Part shown: piece by piece, positions 1-7,097 of the stretch
Numbering within the stretch: position 1 is the stretch's first letter
Layout of the letters: the number at the start of each line of letters is the position of its first letter
Origin: a virus
Virus record (IMG/VR): IMGVR_UViG_3300046000_007303
Span: 1 to 25,756 of that record
Direction: 5' to 3' (one strand)
DNA length: 25,756 nt
The notes under the pieces: generated by a model
Told to the model about the DNA's origin: nothing
Seen by the model: only the letters and a program-made list of their open reading frames with translations
Database searches by the model: none
Position numbers and translations under genes: made by a program

Positions 1-74
1 CAGATTGTTCACCTAAAGAATGCCGCCTTGATAAACTACGCTCCTATGTAGGTTTGTGGTATCGAAAACTTTAA
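1..74 (+). CDS. C-terminal end of an upstream gene (partial)
   Basis: The frame starting at base 3 is open from the window edge to a TAA at 72-74 and encodes about 23 residues ending in GLWYRKL. The fragment has two cysteines in a C-S-P-K-E-C-R-L pattern. This resembles the Cys-rich tail of small phage proteins that end in a C-P-L-x-x-x-R motif, but the piece is too short for a firm match. The 18-base gap to the next start and the shared strand suggest it belongs to the same transcription unit. The other two frames hit stops early. I am moderately sure it is a real gene end and have no function for it. Confidence 0.45.
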   Translation, partial: DCSPKECRLDKLRSYVGLWYRKL

Positions 75-92
75 CAACCAACCGAAAGAACT

Positions 93-359
93 ATGAACAC
101 AGACACACCGAGAACAGATGATTCAGAAACCAGAGTAAGAAAAAATGGAATTTCTTCACTCATCGAATACTGCTATGCGAACGACATGGCTAAACTAGAA
201 CGCGAACTAACCGCAGTCACCGAGCAGCGCGACAGGCTGGCGGTGGCTCTACGGAACTGTCTGCCGTTCATTACTGGCGACGGTTGCGGAGAATACAGCG
301 ATGCTATCGAAGCCCTACAATCCCTAACCACGAACGAACTAACCAGCGAGAAGATATGA
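93..359 (+). CDS. small coiled-coil phage protein of unknown function
   Basis: An 88-residue protein. It opens with the polar segment MNTDTPRTDDSE, and its middle (about residues 30-55) is a predicted amphipathic helix rich in Leu, Glu and Arg, containing KLERELTAVTEQRDRL. This layout (an N-terminal 'NTDTPRTD' followed by a short coiled coil) is common among small phage proteins of unknown role. Its stop codon overlaps the ATG of the next gene (ATGA at 356-359), so the two are probably translated together. The leader is A-rich (CCGAAAGAACT) with no clear Shine-Dalgarno sequence. I see no catalytic motif. Confidence 0.7.
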   Translation: MNTDTPRTDDSETRVRKNGISSLIEYCYANDMAKLERELTAVTEQRDRLAVALRNCLPFITGDGCGEYSDAIEALQSLTTNELTSEKI

Positions 360-994
360 TAGCGCCTACCCCAATAAAACTTACTGGTAAAGAATTTGAA
401 GAATTTATCCTGGACGCTGCCGATAGAGCAGAGAAAGCCGGGATCTTTTGCATGGATCGCTATGGAGTAGAGGTTTCTAATTTTGGAGGGGAGATCCGAG
501 CCGTGCCAAGCAAGCCAGATTTTGAAGGCACCAGGGCCGACGGCCGCCACTACATCATCGAGGCCAAAGTTGACTCCAAGGCAACATTTGAGATGGAGCC
601 TAAAAAGATCAAGCCTCGCCAAATCAAACACCTTCTCAAGCGATCCAGGTTTGGATCTAAATGTTTTCTTCTTCTTCACTGGAATGAGCGAATCCTTAAA
701 AAATCACACGACCAGGCTTTTACCGTGGCTATCCCGGTCAATGACGACGAACCACGCTGGCAAAAGTTTCTCGACGCCTACGCGGAATCCAAGCGCACCA
801 AACAACCAATGGCGATCCAAGATCGTATCAGTCGCCCCGAATCCGAAGTGATGGGCAGGGTGATCGACTGGATAATCCCCGAAGGATGCCGGAAAGCGAC
901 CCCAAATCTCATTCCGATTATTTGGCCAGAACTTCACCAAATCAAACTCACTGCCGAGATCGAGCAGCAGACCGAACTTTTCAAGAACCAATAA
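356..994 (+). CDS. RecU-like Holliday junction resolvase / nuclease
   Basis: A 212-residue protein read from the ATG at 356, which overlaps the upstream stop as ATGA; an in-frame start at 284 would lie inside the previous gene. The centre carries the nuclease signature of the RecU/PD-(D/E)XK fold: K-P-D-F-E-G (D55), then I-I-E-A-K (E69, K71), then K-A-T-F-E-M. It is followed by a segment resembling RecU 'HQIEHM...GICFVI' (RQIKHLLKRSRFGSKCFLLL, about residues 89-108). RecU proteins cut four-way DNA junctions during recombination and replication. The neighbours are SSB and DnaB, which fits processing of phage replication intermediates. About 100 residues after the nuclease core are unlike RecU and I cannot assign them. 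Family placement is reasonably sure; the exact substrate is inferred. Confidence 0.72.
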   Translation: MIAPTPIKLTGKEFEEFILDAADRAEKAGIFCMDRYGVEVSNFGGEIRAVPSKPDFEGTRADGRHYIIEAKVDSKATFEMEPKKIKPRQIKHLLKRSRFGSKCFLLLHWNERILKKSHDQAFTVAIPVNDDEPRWQKFLDAYAESKRTKQPMAIQDRISRPESEVMGRVIDWIIPEGCRKATPNLIPIIWPELHQIKLTAEIEQQTELFKNQ

Positions 995-1014
995 TCTCAA
1001 ACCAATACAATACA

Positions 1015-1353
1015 ATGATGGACATTAACAACCTGACAATTACCGGGCACCTCACAGCAGATCCGGAACTACGACACACTCCAAAAGGCTTTGCTTGCTG
1101 CAACTTGCGCATCGCAATCAATCGATCTCATAAAAGCTCAGAAGGGGCGCTAAAGGAAGAAACCATATTCATCGATGTTGTTGCATGGAAAGAGATGGGT
1201 GAACTCTGTCATAAACATCTTGTCAAAGGCAAACGAGTTGGAGTTACAGGCCGACTGGTGGAAGACGTATGGACCGACAAGCAATCAGGCCAACCACGAT
1301 CGAAATTCAAAGTAAACGCAACCGAAGTCATTTTCCTTTCCCCTCTCGAATAG
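1015..1353 (+). CDS. ssb: single-stranded DNA-binding protein (SSB)
   Basis: A 112-residue protein starting at the tandem ATGATG at 1015/1018. The frame is open back to 886, but the conserved SSB start falls at MMDINNLTITGHL. It shows the OB-fold pattern: the N-terminal strand N-N-L-T-I-T-G-H-L-T-A-D-P-E-L-R, then G-F-A-C-C-N-L-R-I-A-I-N-R, then E-T-I-F-I-D-V-V-A-W-K-E-M-G-E, then K-G-K-R-V-G-V-T-G-R-L-V-E-D-V-W. SSB coats single-stranded DNA at the fork. Most bacterial SSBs are 150-180 residues with an acidic tail ending in DDDIPF that recruits partner proteins. This one stops after the OB fold at FLSPLE, so it probably lacks that partner-binding tail. The leader CAATACAATACA has no Shine-Dalgarno sequence. 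Confidence 0.9.
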   Translation: MMDINNLTITGHLTADPELRHTPKGFACCNLRIAINRSHKSSEGALKEETIFIDVVAWKEMGELCHKHLVKGKRVGVTGRLVEDVWTDKQSGQPRSKFKVNATEVIFLSPLE

Positions 1354-1395
1354 ATCGACCATCAACTAATTTGCATATCTAAAGCTCTAATAACG

Positions 1396-2859
1396 ATGAA
1401 CGATCTAAATTTACACTCTCAACTCCCTATTGCTGACGATGTGACGCGTGAGCTCCCCTACGCGCTCCAGCCGGAAAAATCCGTGCTTAGTTACATCCTG
1501 CAAGACCCGCAGGAGTTTCTTACAAGAGCCATTGAAGAAGGAATCACTGAGTCTCATTTTTACCTACCCCAGCATCAAACGCTTTATTCGTTTGTTCTCG
1601 ATATTTTCCAAGAAAATGAAGAGATTGAAATGATCGGTTTAGTGCAAAGGTTGTTGGATGCGGGAAAACTAGAGAAATGCGGTGGCGCTGGCTACATTGT
1701 TGAAATCAACAGTTATTCTTTTGTTGGTGGCCACTTTGACAATCACCTCCATCACATCAAAAACAAATATATCCTGCGATCCCTGATACGAGCAAGCAAC
1801 AATACTGTCGCGGCCGTGTATGAAGAACCGGAAGACCCTAGCATAATTCTGGACGAAGCTGAGCGCCAGATCCTTTCAATCCGGGAATCAAGCTCGAAAG
1901 AGGAAGACATAAGCAACAAGGCAATTCTCCGCGAGATCACGAAGGAGATGATAGAACGCGCCCAAGGAAATAGGCCAGCAGCCACCGGGGTCCTTACTCA
2001 ATTCGAAGACTTGGACCGAATGACCGGAGGATTTAAGCCTGGCGAGCTCATCATCATCGCCGCCCGGCCTTCGATGGGGAAAACCAGCTTGCTGATGAAC
2101 ATTATCGAGAACATGGTAATCGGCCAGGACCTCCCCTCTCTTGTGTTCTCGGCCGAGATGCCCAAAAAGCAAATCCTGGAGCGCCTCACCTATGGACTGG
2201 CCGGGTTTTCCGCTTCTATCTTTCTCCGGGGGGAGAAGCTCACTGAAGAGCAAGGAAAGAAGTTTAAGTCGGCCACGATCAAGATTGCCAACGCTCCGCT
2301 ATTTATCGACGACAAGGCGAGCCCGACAATCAATGAGATCCGCGCCAAGGCTCGCAGGATGCACCGGAAACACGGGATCAAGGTAATTGGCTTGGATTAC
2401 CTCCAACTCTGCAAATCCACCTCAAAACAGGCAATGGGATCACGAGAGCGCGAGATCTCCGACATTTCCAGCGGGCTCAAGGCGCTGGCCAAGGAATTGA
2501 ACATTCCGATCATTGTTTTGGCACAACTCAACCGAGACGCCGAGAAACGCACCGGGAAATCCAAAGGCCGCCCACAAATGAGCGATCTTCGAGAATCTGG
2601 TGCCATCGAGCAAGATGCCGACGTAATTGGTATGCTCACTCGCCCGGCCTATTACGCGGCCACAGACGCCGAGAAAGAATCCCTGGCGGGCAAAGCTGAG
2701 CTAATCATAGCCAAAAACCGCAACGGAGGAACCGGATCCGTCAACATGACTTTTATTGAGAATTTGATGAAATTCAAAAGCGGAGCCCCGATCATTACAA
2801 CCATCATTCCCAACCCGGTGCCAGCCCCGGTGGACAACCGTTTTAATAGAATCCGGTGA
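1396..2859 (+). CDS. dnaB: replicative DNA helicase, DnaB family
   Basis: A 487-residue protein, close to the usual length of about 470 for DnaB. The N-terminal helical domain (about residues 22-125) includes the typical Q-P-E-K-S-V-L opening and the H-F-Y-L-P-Q-H-Q segment. The C-terminal RecA-like ATPase has Walker A ARPSMGKT (223-230, K229), Walker B around GLDYLQL (D334), the DnaB-specific D-L-R-E-S-G-A-I-E-Q-D-A-D stretch (397-409), and the K-N-R-N-G segment holding K440 and R442, where the arginine finger of this family sits. DnaB forms a ring that unwinds the fork on the lagging-strand template. It follows SSB by 42 bases, and its TGA overlaps the GTG of the next gene. No DnaC-like loader or primase is visible in the window. 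No Shine-Dalgarno sequence precedes the start (TAATAACG). Confidence 0.95.
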   Translation: MNDLNLHSQLPIADDVTRELPYALQPEKSVLSYILQDPQEFLTRAIEEGITESHFYLPQHQTLYSFVLDIFQENEEIEMIGLVQRLLDAGKLEKCGGAGYIVEINSYSFVGGHFDNHLHHIKNKYILRSLIRASNNTVAAVYEEPEDPSIILDEAERQILSIRESSSKEEDISNKAILREITKEMIERAQGNRPAATGVLTQFEDLDRMTGGFKPGELIIIAARPSMGKTSLLMNIIENMVIGQDLPSLVFSAEMPKKQILERLTYGLAGFSASIFLRGEKLTEEQGKKFKSATIKIANAPLFIDDKASPTINEIRAKARRMHRKHGIKVIGLDYLQLCKSTSKQAMGSREREISDISSGLKALAKELNIPIIVLAQLNRDAEKRTGKSKGRPQMSDLRESGAIEQDADVIGMLTRPAYYAATDAEKESLAGKAELIIAKNRNGGTGSVNMTFIENLMKFKSGAPIITTIIPNPVPAPVDNRFNRIR

Positions 2860-3167
2860 AAAAAGAAGCTATTAGCATCACTTACATCCGACGCGGCCGG
2901 AAAAAAAGATCAAAAGGTGTCGTCGCGTCCATTGATCCATCCACCGGGCTCATCAAGGTAAAGCCCGATCGATATGATTGGAGACATATCTATGTAACAC
3001 CCGAAGAGGTTGCGGCCGGATCCGAGACGCCGATTACCGACCAACTAATCCAAAAACATGGCGACCAGGTAACACCGGAGATCATCGACACACTTCGAAG
3101 CATGGAGGCTGAAATCAAATCCCTCAAAAAAAGGTATTGCAAACCCGGTAAAAAAGTTTCTAAATAG
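2856..3167 (+). CDS. small basic protein of unknown function
   Basis: A 103-residue protein read from GTG at 2856, overlapping the DnaB stop as GTGA, which suggests coupled translation. The first half (about residues 6-60) looks like a small beta-barrel: I-T-Y-I-R-R-G-R-K-K-R-S-K-G-V-V, then T-G-L-I-K-V-K-P-D, then W-R-H-I-Y-V. The second half is a predicted helix followed by a Lys-rich end. The strong positive charge and the position directly after the helicase would suit nucleic-acid binding, but that is inference. I do not recognise a family. Confidence 0.65.
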   Translation: MKKEAISITYIRRGRKKRSKGVVASIDPSTGLIKVKPDRYDWRHIYVTPEEVAAGSETPITDQLIQKHGDQVTPEIIDTLRSMEAEIKSLKKRYCKPGKKVSK

Positions 3168-3171
3168 AAAC

Positions 3172-3185
3172 ATCGCACGAGCGAT
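3172..3185 (+). other. short hairpin before the 3194 gene
   Basis: ATCGC at 3172-3176 pairs perfectly with GCGAT at 3181-3185 around a four-base loop (ACGA). It sits in the 26-base gap between two genes and ends 9 bases before the ATG at 3194. No T-run follows, so it is not an intrinsic terminator. It may be chance or may affect translation of the next gene. Confidence 0.3.
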
Positions 3186-3193
3186 TTATCATT

Positions 3194-3613
3194 ATGCAAA
3201 CCTCTAAAATTATTAAAAACAACGAAGAAGCCCAGGCACAACTGGCCATTAAAGTAACAGATCGCATTGCCGATGAAGAAAGACTGAAATCGGACATTGG
3301 CGTCTTCAACTCTGAAGAAATGGAAGAAGCGGAAATGCTTCTCAGTGAAAGCGATTACGCATCCATGAGCGTTCGCCATTGGCAGCTTATCCGCTTGGAT
3401 AACTTGAGACACGAGATCAAAGGCCTGCAAGAAACCCAAAAAGCCAATCTCATTTTCCCCGATGGAAAATATCTTCTTTTGCCAAAAGGCGAGCGCCTGA
3501 TCTCGCCCGCCGGGTTCCATCCCGATCAAAAGGTTTTTATCCAGCCGTCCGAAGGAGCTCTCGTCAGTCACCTGCCGAAATCTTCAAATATGTCCTACTA
3601 CGACTTCACTTAA
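3194..3613 (+). CDS. hypothetical acidic helical protein
   Basis: A 139-residue protein that I do not recognise. The first 80 residues are charged and predicted helical (for example F-N-S-E-E-M-E-E-A-E-M-L-L), followed by a more beta-like stretch (K-A-N-L-I-F-P-D-G-K-Y-L-L-L-P-K-G). Its opening bases share ATTAAAAACAACGA with the start of the gene at 4591, giving an I-K-N-N sequence in both proteins. The leader TTTATCATT has no Shine-Dalgarno sequence. A terminator-like hairpin follows it. Confidence 0.65.
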   Translation: MQTSKIIKNNEEAQAQLAIKVTDRIADEERLKSDIGVFNSEEMEEAEMLLSESDYASMSVRHWQLIRLDNLRHEIKGLQETQKANLIFPDGKYLLLPKGERLISPAGFHPDQKVFIQPSEGALVSHLPKSSNMSYYDFT

Positions 3614-3624
3614 TCAATCAACCC

Positions 3625-3656
3625 GGCGGGTCCAATCCCCGCCACAACTCTTTTTT
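3625..3656 (+). terminator. weak intrinsic terminator candidate
   Basis: GGCGGG at 3625-3630 pairs with CCCGCC at 3638-3643 around a 7-base loop, giving a six-pair all-GC stem. A run of six T follows at 3651-3656. The T-run starts seven bases after the stem rather than immediately, which weakens the case. It lies in the 50-base gap between the 3194 and 3664 genes, where a transcription boundary would be reasonable. Confidence 0.4.
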
Positions 3657-3663
3657 ACAAGCC

Positions 3664-4332
3664 ATGAACACTATCCAAGAAATTCCAGATTCACTCATTC
3701 CTCCAGCACTCGGCACCATCGTCGGATTCTACCGGATCAAGACTCCGCACGTCGATCGCGATTCATCATTTGAAACCGCGTCCTGGTGGCAGGAAACCAC
3801 GCTCGCCCCAGGCATTTATCCGATCAAGGTCGGATCCGCTTACTACGGCCGAGGCAAGCCACTCTTTTTCTATGCGGAAGGGATTGGCACTGTCACCGAC
3901 GCCTATTTTGCTTCCAGCTTTGGCGGAGTAGCGATCGGAGGTAGCAATCGTGAACGCTATGTTGGTAAACCCAATCGCGTCAGCATCCACCTGGCAATAG
4001 GAGACGCTATTCGCCGGACTGGCAACAGTGTAAGCGAAGAATCTCCCGACGTGTGGATCGATCCGGAATGGTGGAAAGCCTTAGCTCATTACGCTCAAAC
4101 CAGGCTGGCCAACACCGTTGCCGGATTTGAGCAGCGCCACACCTACTCCGGCAACCGCACCCCGCGCGACAAGGCGAGCACAACCAAGCATCACGCGCAA
4201 TGGATCGTTGAAGACGCCCAACTGGTTGACGACATACTTCATCAGATTCAATACCACAAGGATAGGACCCCGATGAGGGAGGCCACTTATCTCAAGAATA
4301 CCGAATGGGCCGGAACAACCCCAACCCTTTAA
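3664..4332 (+). CDS. hypothetical phage protein
   Basis: A 222-residue soluble protein with no signal peptide or membrane segment that I can see. The N-terminal half is beta-rich and aromatic (T-I-V-G-F-Y-R-I-K-T, A-S-W-W-Q-E-T-T-L-A-P-G-I-Y-P-I-K-V-G), and the C-terminal half is helical (W-W-K-A-L-A-H-Y-A-Q-T-R-L-A). I cannot assign a family or see catalytic motifs. It is the largest gene of the small-gene block and lies just after a terminator-like hairpin, so it may begin a new transcript. The leader TTTTTTACAAGCC lacks a Shine-Dalgarno sequence. Confidence 0.7.
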   Translation: MNTIQEIPDSLIPPALGTIVGFYRIKTPHVDRDSSFETASWWQETTLAPGIYPIKVGSAYYGRGKPLFFYAEGIGTVTDAYFASSFGGVAIGGSNRERYVGKPNRVSIHLAIGDAIRRTGNSVSEESPDVWIDPEWWKALAHYAQTRLANTVAGFEQRHTYSGNRTPRDKASTTKHHAQWIVEDAQLVDDILHQIQYHKDRTPMREATYLKNTEWAGTTPTL

Positions 4333-4336
4333 TCCG

Positions 4337-4585
4337 ATGATGTCTCCAGAAAAAAAAGAACAGCGCAGGATCGAACGCCTGGAACGCAAACGCATCGAGA
4401 AAATAGAACTTGATAGGCAGTTTGAGGCAATGATGGAAAAGCGACTCAATAGGCCTCCGGTAAAGCCTCCCGTTGATAGCTCTCGTCGGAAAACCCTTCC
4501 TTATAATGGATGGGATACAGGTTATTATACGGGGGAAATATCACCCATAAGATGTGAAGATGAAGAACGACCTTTTAAGCAATAA
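4337..4585 (+). CDS. small charged helical protein of unknown function
   Basis: An 82-residue protein starting at the tandem ATGATG at 4337, four bases after the previous stop. Residues 4-40 form a very highly charged helix (E-K-K-E-Q-R-R-I-E-R-L-E-R-K-R-I-E-K-I) that could be a coiled coil. A Pro-rich turn (R-P-P-V-K-P-P-V) and a tail containing Y-N-G-W-D-T-G-Y-Y follow. No family recognised. Confidence 0.55.
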   Translation: MMSPEKKEQRRIERLERKRIEKIELDRQFEAMMEKRLNRPPVKPPVDSSRRKTLPYNGWDTGYYTGEISPIRCEDEERPFKQ

Positions 4586-4590
4586 AGATT

Positions 4591-4896
4591 ATGATTAAAA
4601 ACAACGATACAGATAACGACACTCAGGCCGAGCTCGCCGCCTGGGATTTACTTAAAATGGCCAGGAAAGAGATCGCTGATCTTATTGAATGGAATAAAGC
4701 AGTTACTATTTTGGCCGAAGGCCGATTAGATTTATTGGAAGAACAAAAACACCGATATAATGAGCTCAAATCCTACTTATGCCGGATCAAACTCCCGGTG
4801 CCTGTCAAACTTTTCTCCGAGATCTGCGCCAATTTCCCTGGCCAGGATGTATTCTGCGCCGAGAAGGACGGGTATCTCTGCGTTTACCGGAAATAG
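4591..4896 (+). CDS. hypothetical protein with N-terminal coiled coil
   Basis: A 101-residue protein. After a polar start (M-I-K-N-N-D-T-D-N-D), residues 15-65 are predicted helix with heptad-like Leu and Ile (L-L-E-E-Q-K-H-R-Y-N-E-L-K). The end is a compact stretch with cysteines at Y-L-C-R-I, E-I-C-A, V-F-C-A and Y-L-C-V. Four cysteines in the last 40 residues is notable, but their spacing does not form a standard zinc-binding pair pattern. It begins five bases after the previous stop. The leader AATAAAGATT lacks a Shine-Dalgarno sequence. Function unknown. Confidence 0.6.
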   Translation: MIKNNDTDNDTQAELAAWDLLKMARKEIADLIEWNKAVTILAEGRLDLLEEQKHRYNELKSYLCRIKLPVPVKLFSEICANFPGQDVFCAEKDGYLCVYRK

Positions 4897-4898
4897 CC

Positions 4899-5102
4899 AT
4901 GAAATGGAATTTTGAATCAACCCAGGAACGAGACGACAGGCTTTCACGTCCTCACCGATGGTTTGCCTGGCGTCCCGTACGCCTCGACGACTCCGGCAAG
5001 ATCGCATGGCTTGAGACGATCTGGCGAAAGAAGCAATTTATCCGAATTCTTTTTAGTGAAACGTCATGGTTTGATTATTTCGAGAAGGAACCTAAGAAAT
5101 AA
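4899..5102 (+). CDS. small tryptophan-rich phage protein
   Basis: A 67-residue protein starting at ATG 4899, two bases after the previous stop. The frame is open back to 4779, but that would overlap the upstream gene. It has the pattern R-W-F-A-W-R-P-V-R-L-D-D-S-G-K-I-A-W-L-E, which I recognise as a recurring motif of very small phage proteins of unknown function. It has six Trp in 67 residues and a basic centre. No catalytic motif. Confidence 0.65.
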   Translation: MKWNFESTQERDDRLSRPHRWFAWRPVRLDDSGKIAWLETIWRKKQFIRILFSETSWFDYFEKEPKK

Positions 5103-5105
5103 CCG

Positions 5106-5474
5106 ATGGACTTCAAAAAAAAGCCCCTTCAATGGCACGATGTATATCTTAAGCCAATTCCCTATTTTAAACCGATAAACATCCACGAATACATCCAAGG
5201 CCACTTGCTCATTCAGGACATGATGGAGCAGATCAACCTTTGCTATCATTCCGTGAGGTGCCTCGATAACACCATCTCCCCGGACATTATCACGGTTATG
5301 ACTCTCCCTGCCTGGCAAGTATTCTGCCAGATTTCCCACACTTTCTCCAAAGAACCAGACGACCTGTATTTCCAGCCCACCACCTTCAACGGATCCACGA
5401 TCGTTGTACTAGCCGACAACACCTCCCAATTTTTCTTCTACACCCTTTGCAGAAACATCCCGAAACCATTATGA
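5106..5474 (+). CDS. hypothetical phage protein
   Basis: A 122-residue protein beginning three bases after the previous stop. It is a mixed alpha/beta sequence with conserved-looking aromatic residues (Q-W-H-D-V-Y-L-K-P-I-P-Y-F-K-P, P-A-W-Q-V-F-C-Q-I). I see no known motif, signal peptide or membrane helix. Its TGA overlaps the next ATG (ATGA at 5471-5474), so the pair is probably translationally coupled. Confidence 0.6.
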   Translation: MDFKKKPLQWHDVYLKPIPYFKPINIHEYIQGHLLIQDMMEQINLCYHSVRCLDNTISPDIITVMTLPAWQVFCQISHTFSKEPDDLYFQPTTFNGSTIVVLADNTSQFFFYTLCRNIPKPL

Positions 5475-5791
5475 AAAAAGACCCGCTATTAGATCAATTA
5501 CTCAAAGAAGACTTTTACATAGGAAATGACCTAAATCCGCTCTTCAAAAAAGCACTTAATAGAGAAGTGACTGAATGGTATTTAATTGGAGCCAGAGACG
5601 TTTCTTTGGATTTCCAATTAAAAAACAAAGAGCTTTTGATAGAGCTTGAACTTCCCGAAAGCAGACACCTGCGTTTTGTCAAACTGGAAGACCTGCTCAA
5701 GCCTTTGGAGGATGAAGATGATGAATTTATTGAATTGTGCATCGCGTCGCTCAGAAAAATTGCAAATAAGCTCGAAAAAACACTACTATGA
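5471..5791 (+). CDS. small acidic protein of unknown function
   Basis: A 106-residue protein taken from ATG 5471, which overlaps the upstream stop by ATGA; the in-frame ATG at 5447 would overlap the neighbour more deeply. It is acidic, with a cluster E-D-E-D-D-E-F-I-E-L near residues 78-87 and a helical end. No family recognised. Its own stop again overlaps the next start as ATGA at 5788-5791, making three genes in a chain of coupled starts. Confidence 0.6.
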   Translation: MKKDPLLDQLLKEDFYIGNDLNPLFKKALNREVTEWYLIGARDVSLDFQLKNKELLIELELPESRHLRFVKLEDLLKPLEDEDDEFIELCIASLRKIANKLEKTLL

Positions 5792-6108
5792 ACGACGACC
5801 TATTCGATTACGGGGAAAGCAAACAACAGGACATTACCCAGAACCGACACAGCGGGAATACCGAAAGCGAAGCCGCTTTTGAAAAGATACACGACTCACT
5901 CCCTCGCCAGCGGGCGGAAGTGCTTGAAGCAATCAAAAATCACCCGAAGGGAATCACCTGTAAAGAACTGGCTACCGATTGGAACGTCGGAATGAATGTC
6001 ATTTCTGGAAGGTTCTCGGAATTGAAACGCGACAAGCGAATCATCAAAATCGGAGTGAGAGACGGATCGGCAATTATGCAAATAAACGAAACCAATTACC
6101 ATGATTAA
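5788..6108 (+). CDS. winged-helix DNA-binding protein
   Basis: A 106-residue protein. Residues about 41-90 read as a winged helix-turn-helix: R-Q-R-A-E-V-L-E-A-I-K (first helix), G-I-T-C-K-E-L-A (second helix), V-G-M-N-V-I-S-G-R-F-S-E-L-K-R-D (recognition helix), then a short wing I-I-K-I-G-V-R-D-G. The 'RQ-VLEAIK...GIT..EL......V..R.SELK..G.I' pattern is typical of small phage winged-helix proteins. It could be a regulator or a replication accessory protein. Its end overlaps the next gene by eight bases. Confidence 0.6.
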   Translation: MNDDLFDYGESKQQDITQNRHSGNTESEAAFEKIHDSLPRQRAEVLEAIKNHPKGITCKELATDWNVGMNVISGRFSELKRDKRIIKIGVRDGSAIMQINETNYHD

Positions 6109-6469
6109 ACGCCCACTTGACAAACGATTCTCCCAGGCCGTGCTCGATGGCCGGAAATTTACCACGATCCGCAACAACCCCTGGCCGATAGGGAAACCCG
6201 TCATGCTCTACAACTGGAGCGAAAAACCTTACCGATCTCCCCAAATTGACGTGGCCGCCATTGAAGTGGTCGAGTCGTGCCTTGTTGGAATTGCCAAAAT
6301 GCCATCAGGGCACATGAGATACAATTACAGCATCCAAATTGATCCACCGCTTTGGCAATGCGAAGGATTTGATTCGCGCGAGGATATGGATGCCTGGTTT
6401 AGCCCTATGGTCAAACCCGGCGAATCCATTACCAAATCACTCATGCGCTTCCACCTGTTAAGCAGGTGA
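6101..6469 (+). CDS. ASCH-domain-like protein
   Basis: A 122-residue protein. The front half (about residues 5-60) resembles the ASCH fold, a small PUA-related beta-barrel that binds RNA or modified nucleotides: F-S-Q-A-V-L-D-G-R-K-F-T-T-I-R near the start, then P-I-G-K-P-V-M-L-Y-N-W, then a strand V-A-A-I-E-V-V-E. The K-x-T-x-R element and the following 'G-x-x-V' strand are the parts I rely on. The second half contains M-D-A-W-F-S-P-M-V and is not assigned. It overlaps the previous gene by eight bases, and its stop lies inside a repeat/hairpin cluster (6452-6490). Confidence 0.55.
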   Translation: MIKRPLDKRFSQAVLDGRKFTTIRNNPWPIGKPVMLYNWSEKPYRSPQIDVAAIEVVESCLVGIAKMPSGHMRYNYSIQIDPPLWQCEGFDSREDMDAWFSPMVKPGESITKSLMRFHLLSR

Positions 6470-6490
6470 ATAACAGGTGATAACAGGTAA
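6452..6490 (+). promoter_or_regulatory. competing hairpins over a ribosome-binding site
   Basis: CACCTGTTA at 6452-6460 is a perfect inverted repeat of TAACAGGTG at 6471-6479. Its first six bases also pair with CAGGTG at 6463-6468, so two hairpins compete. A third copy of the repeat unit, TAACAGGTAA at 6481-6490, contains the AGG (6485-6487) that sits seven bases before the ATG at 6495. The cluster spans the stop of the ASCH-like gene. It could regulate translation of the next gene or be a protein operator; the sequence alone does not say which. Confidence 0.45.
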
Positions 6491-6494
6491 ATTT

Positions 6495-6719
6495 ATGAAC
6501 ATCGAATCCATTATCAAACAAGCCATCGATCGCCACACCAAGGAGATCATCGAAGAAGAAGCAGCCGAGGCCGCCAAGCGCGTTGAGAAGCGCGTCCGGG
6601 AAAAGACCGGAGAAATCGCCGCCAACATCGCAAGGCACATCGAATACAACCAAATGGGGCAAGAGCTACGGATCACCGTCCGATTCCCCGAAATACCAGC
6701 AAATCCATGGACTCACTGA
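6495..6719 (+). CDS. small helical protein of unknown function
   Basis: A 74-residue protein. I chose ATG 6495 over the upstream in-frame ATG at 6477 because a good AGG ribosome-binding site lies seven bases before 6495, one of the few clear ones in this window. The sequence is almost entirely a charged amphipathic helix (E-I-I-E-E-E-A-A-E-A-A-K-R-V-E-K-R-V) and may form a coiled coil. It overlaps the next gene by 13 bases. Function unknown. Confidence 0.55.
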   Translation: MNIESIIKQAIDRHTKEIIEEEAAEAAKRVEKRVREKTGEIAANIARHIEYNQMGQELRITVRFPEIPANPWTH

Positions 6720-7090
6720 AACGCCTCATCGCCTGGATCACCAGGTGCAGACTCCACACTTGGACAACAACCCTCACAAACGGATGGGATGGTTCTCCCT
6801 TACAGCAGCGCTGCGACAAATGCCTGCAATACCGTCACAAAAGACTCTCATCCGATAAATGGATCAATGGAGAATACCCGCTCCGCCCAAAGGAGATAAA
6901 GATAAACCCCCGCAACATGGGCAAGACCGCAGCCACGACAGCCAGGTGGACCAAACTCACCCCCGAAGAGTTCAACGAAACCGGATTACACGAATCCTTC
7001 CGCGATCACTCCTACTGGAACGAAGACGGCTACCTGGTAACCGTCGCCATGCACAAGGCTGCCATCGATAACCTCAAACCAAACGATTGA
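6707..7090 (+). CDS. small protein with possible zinc ribbon
   Basis: A 127-residue protein. The N-terminus has C-R-L-H-T-W (C14, H17) and later C-D-K-C (C36, C39), a spacing that could bind one zinc ion and recalls the very small prophage zinc-ribbon proteins of the DUF1660 type. The remaining ~85 residues (W-T-K-L-T-P-E-E-F-N-E and Y-W-N-E-D-G-Y-L-V-T) are unassigned. Its start lies inside the previous gene. Two other open frames over the same bases (6583 and 6859) look like shadows. Moderate certainty that this frame is the real one. Confidence 0.5.
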   Translation: MDSLKRLIAWITRCRLHTWTTTLTNGWDGSPLQQRCDKCLQYRHKRLSSDKWINGEYPLRPKEIKINPRNMGKTAATTARWTKLTPEEFNETGLHESFRDHSYWNEDGYLVTVAMHKAAIDNLKPND

Positions 7091-7097
7091 TTGAATT

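Noticed and set aside
886-1014. N-terminal extension of SSB
   Set aside because: Overlaps the RecU-like gene, and the OB fold begins exactly at the 1015/1018 ATG pair.
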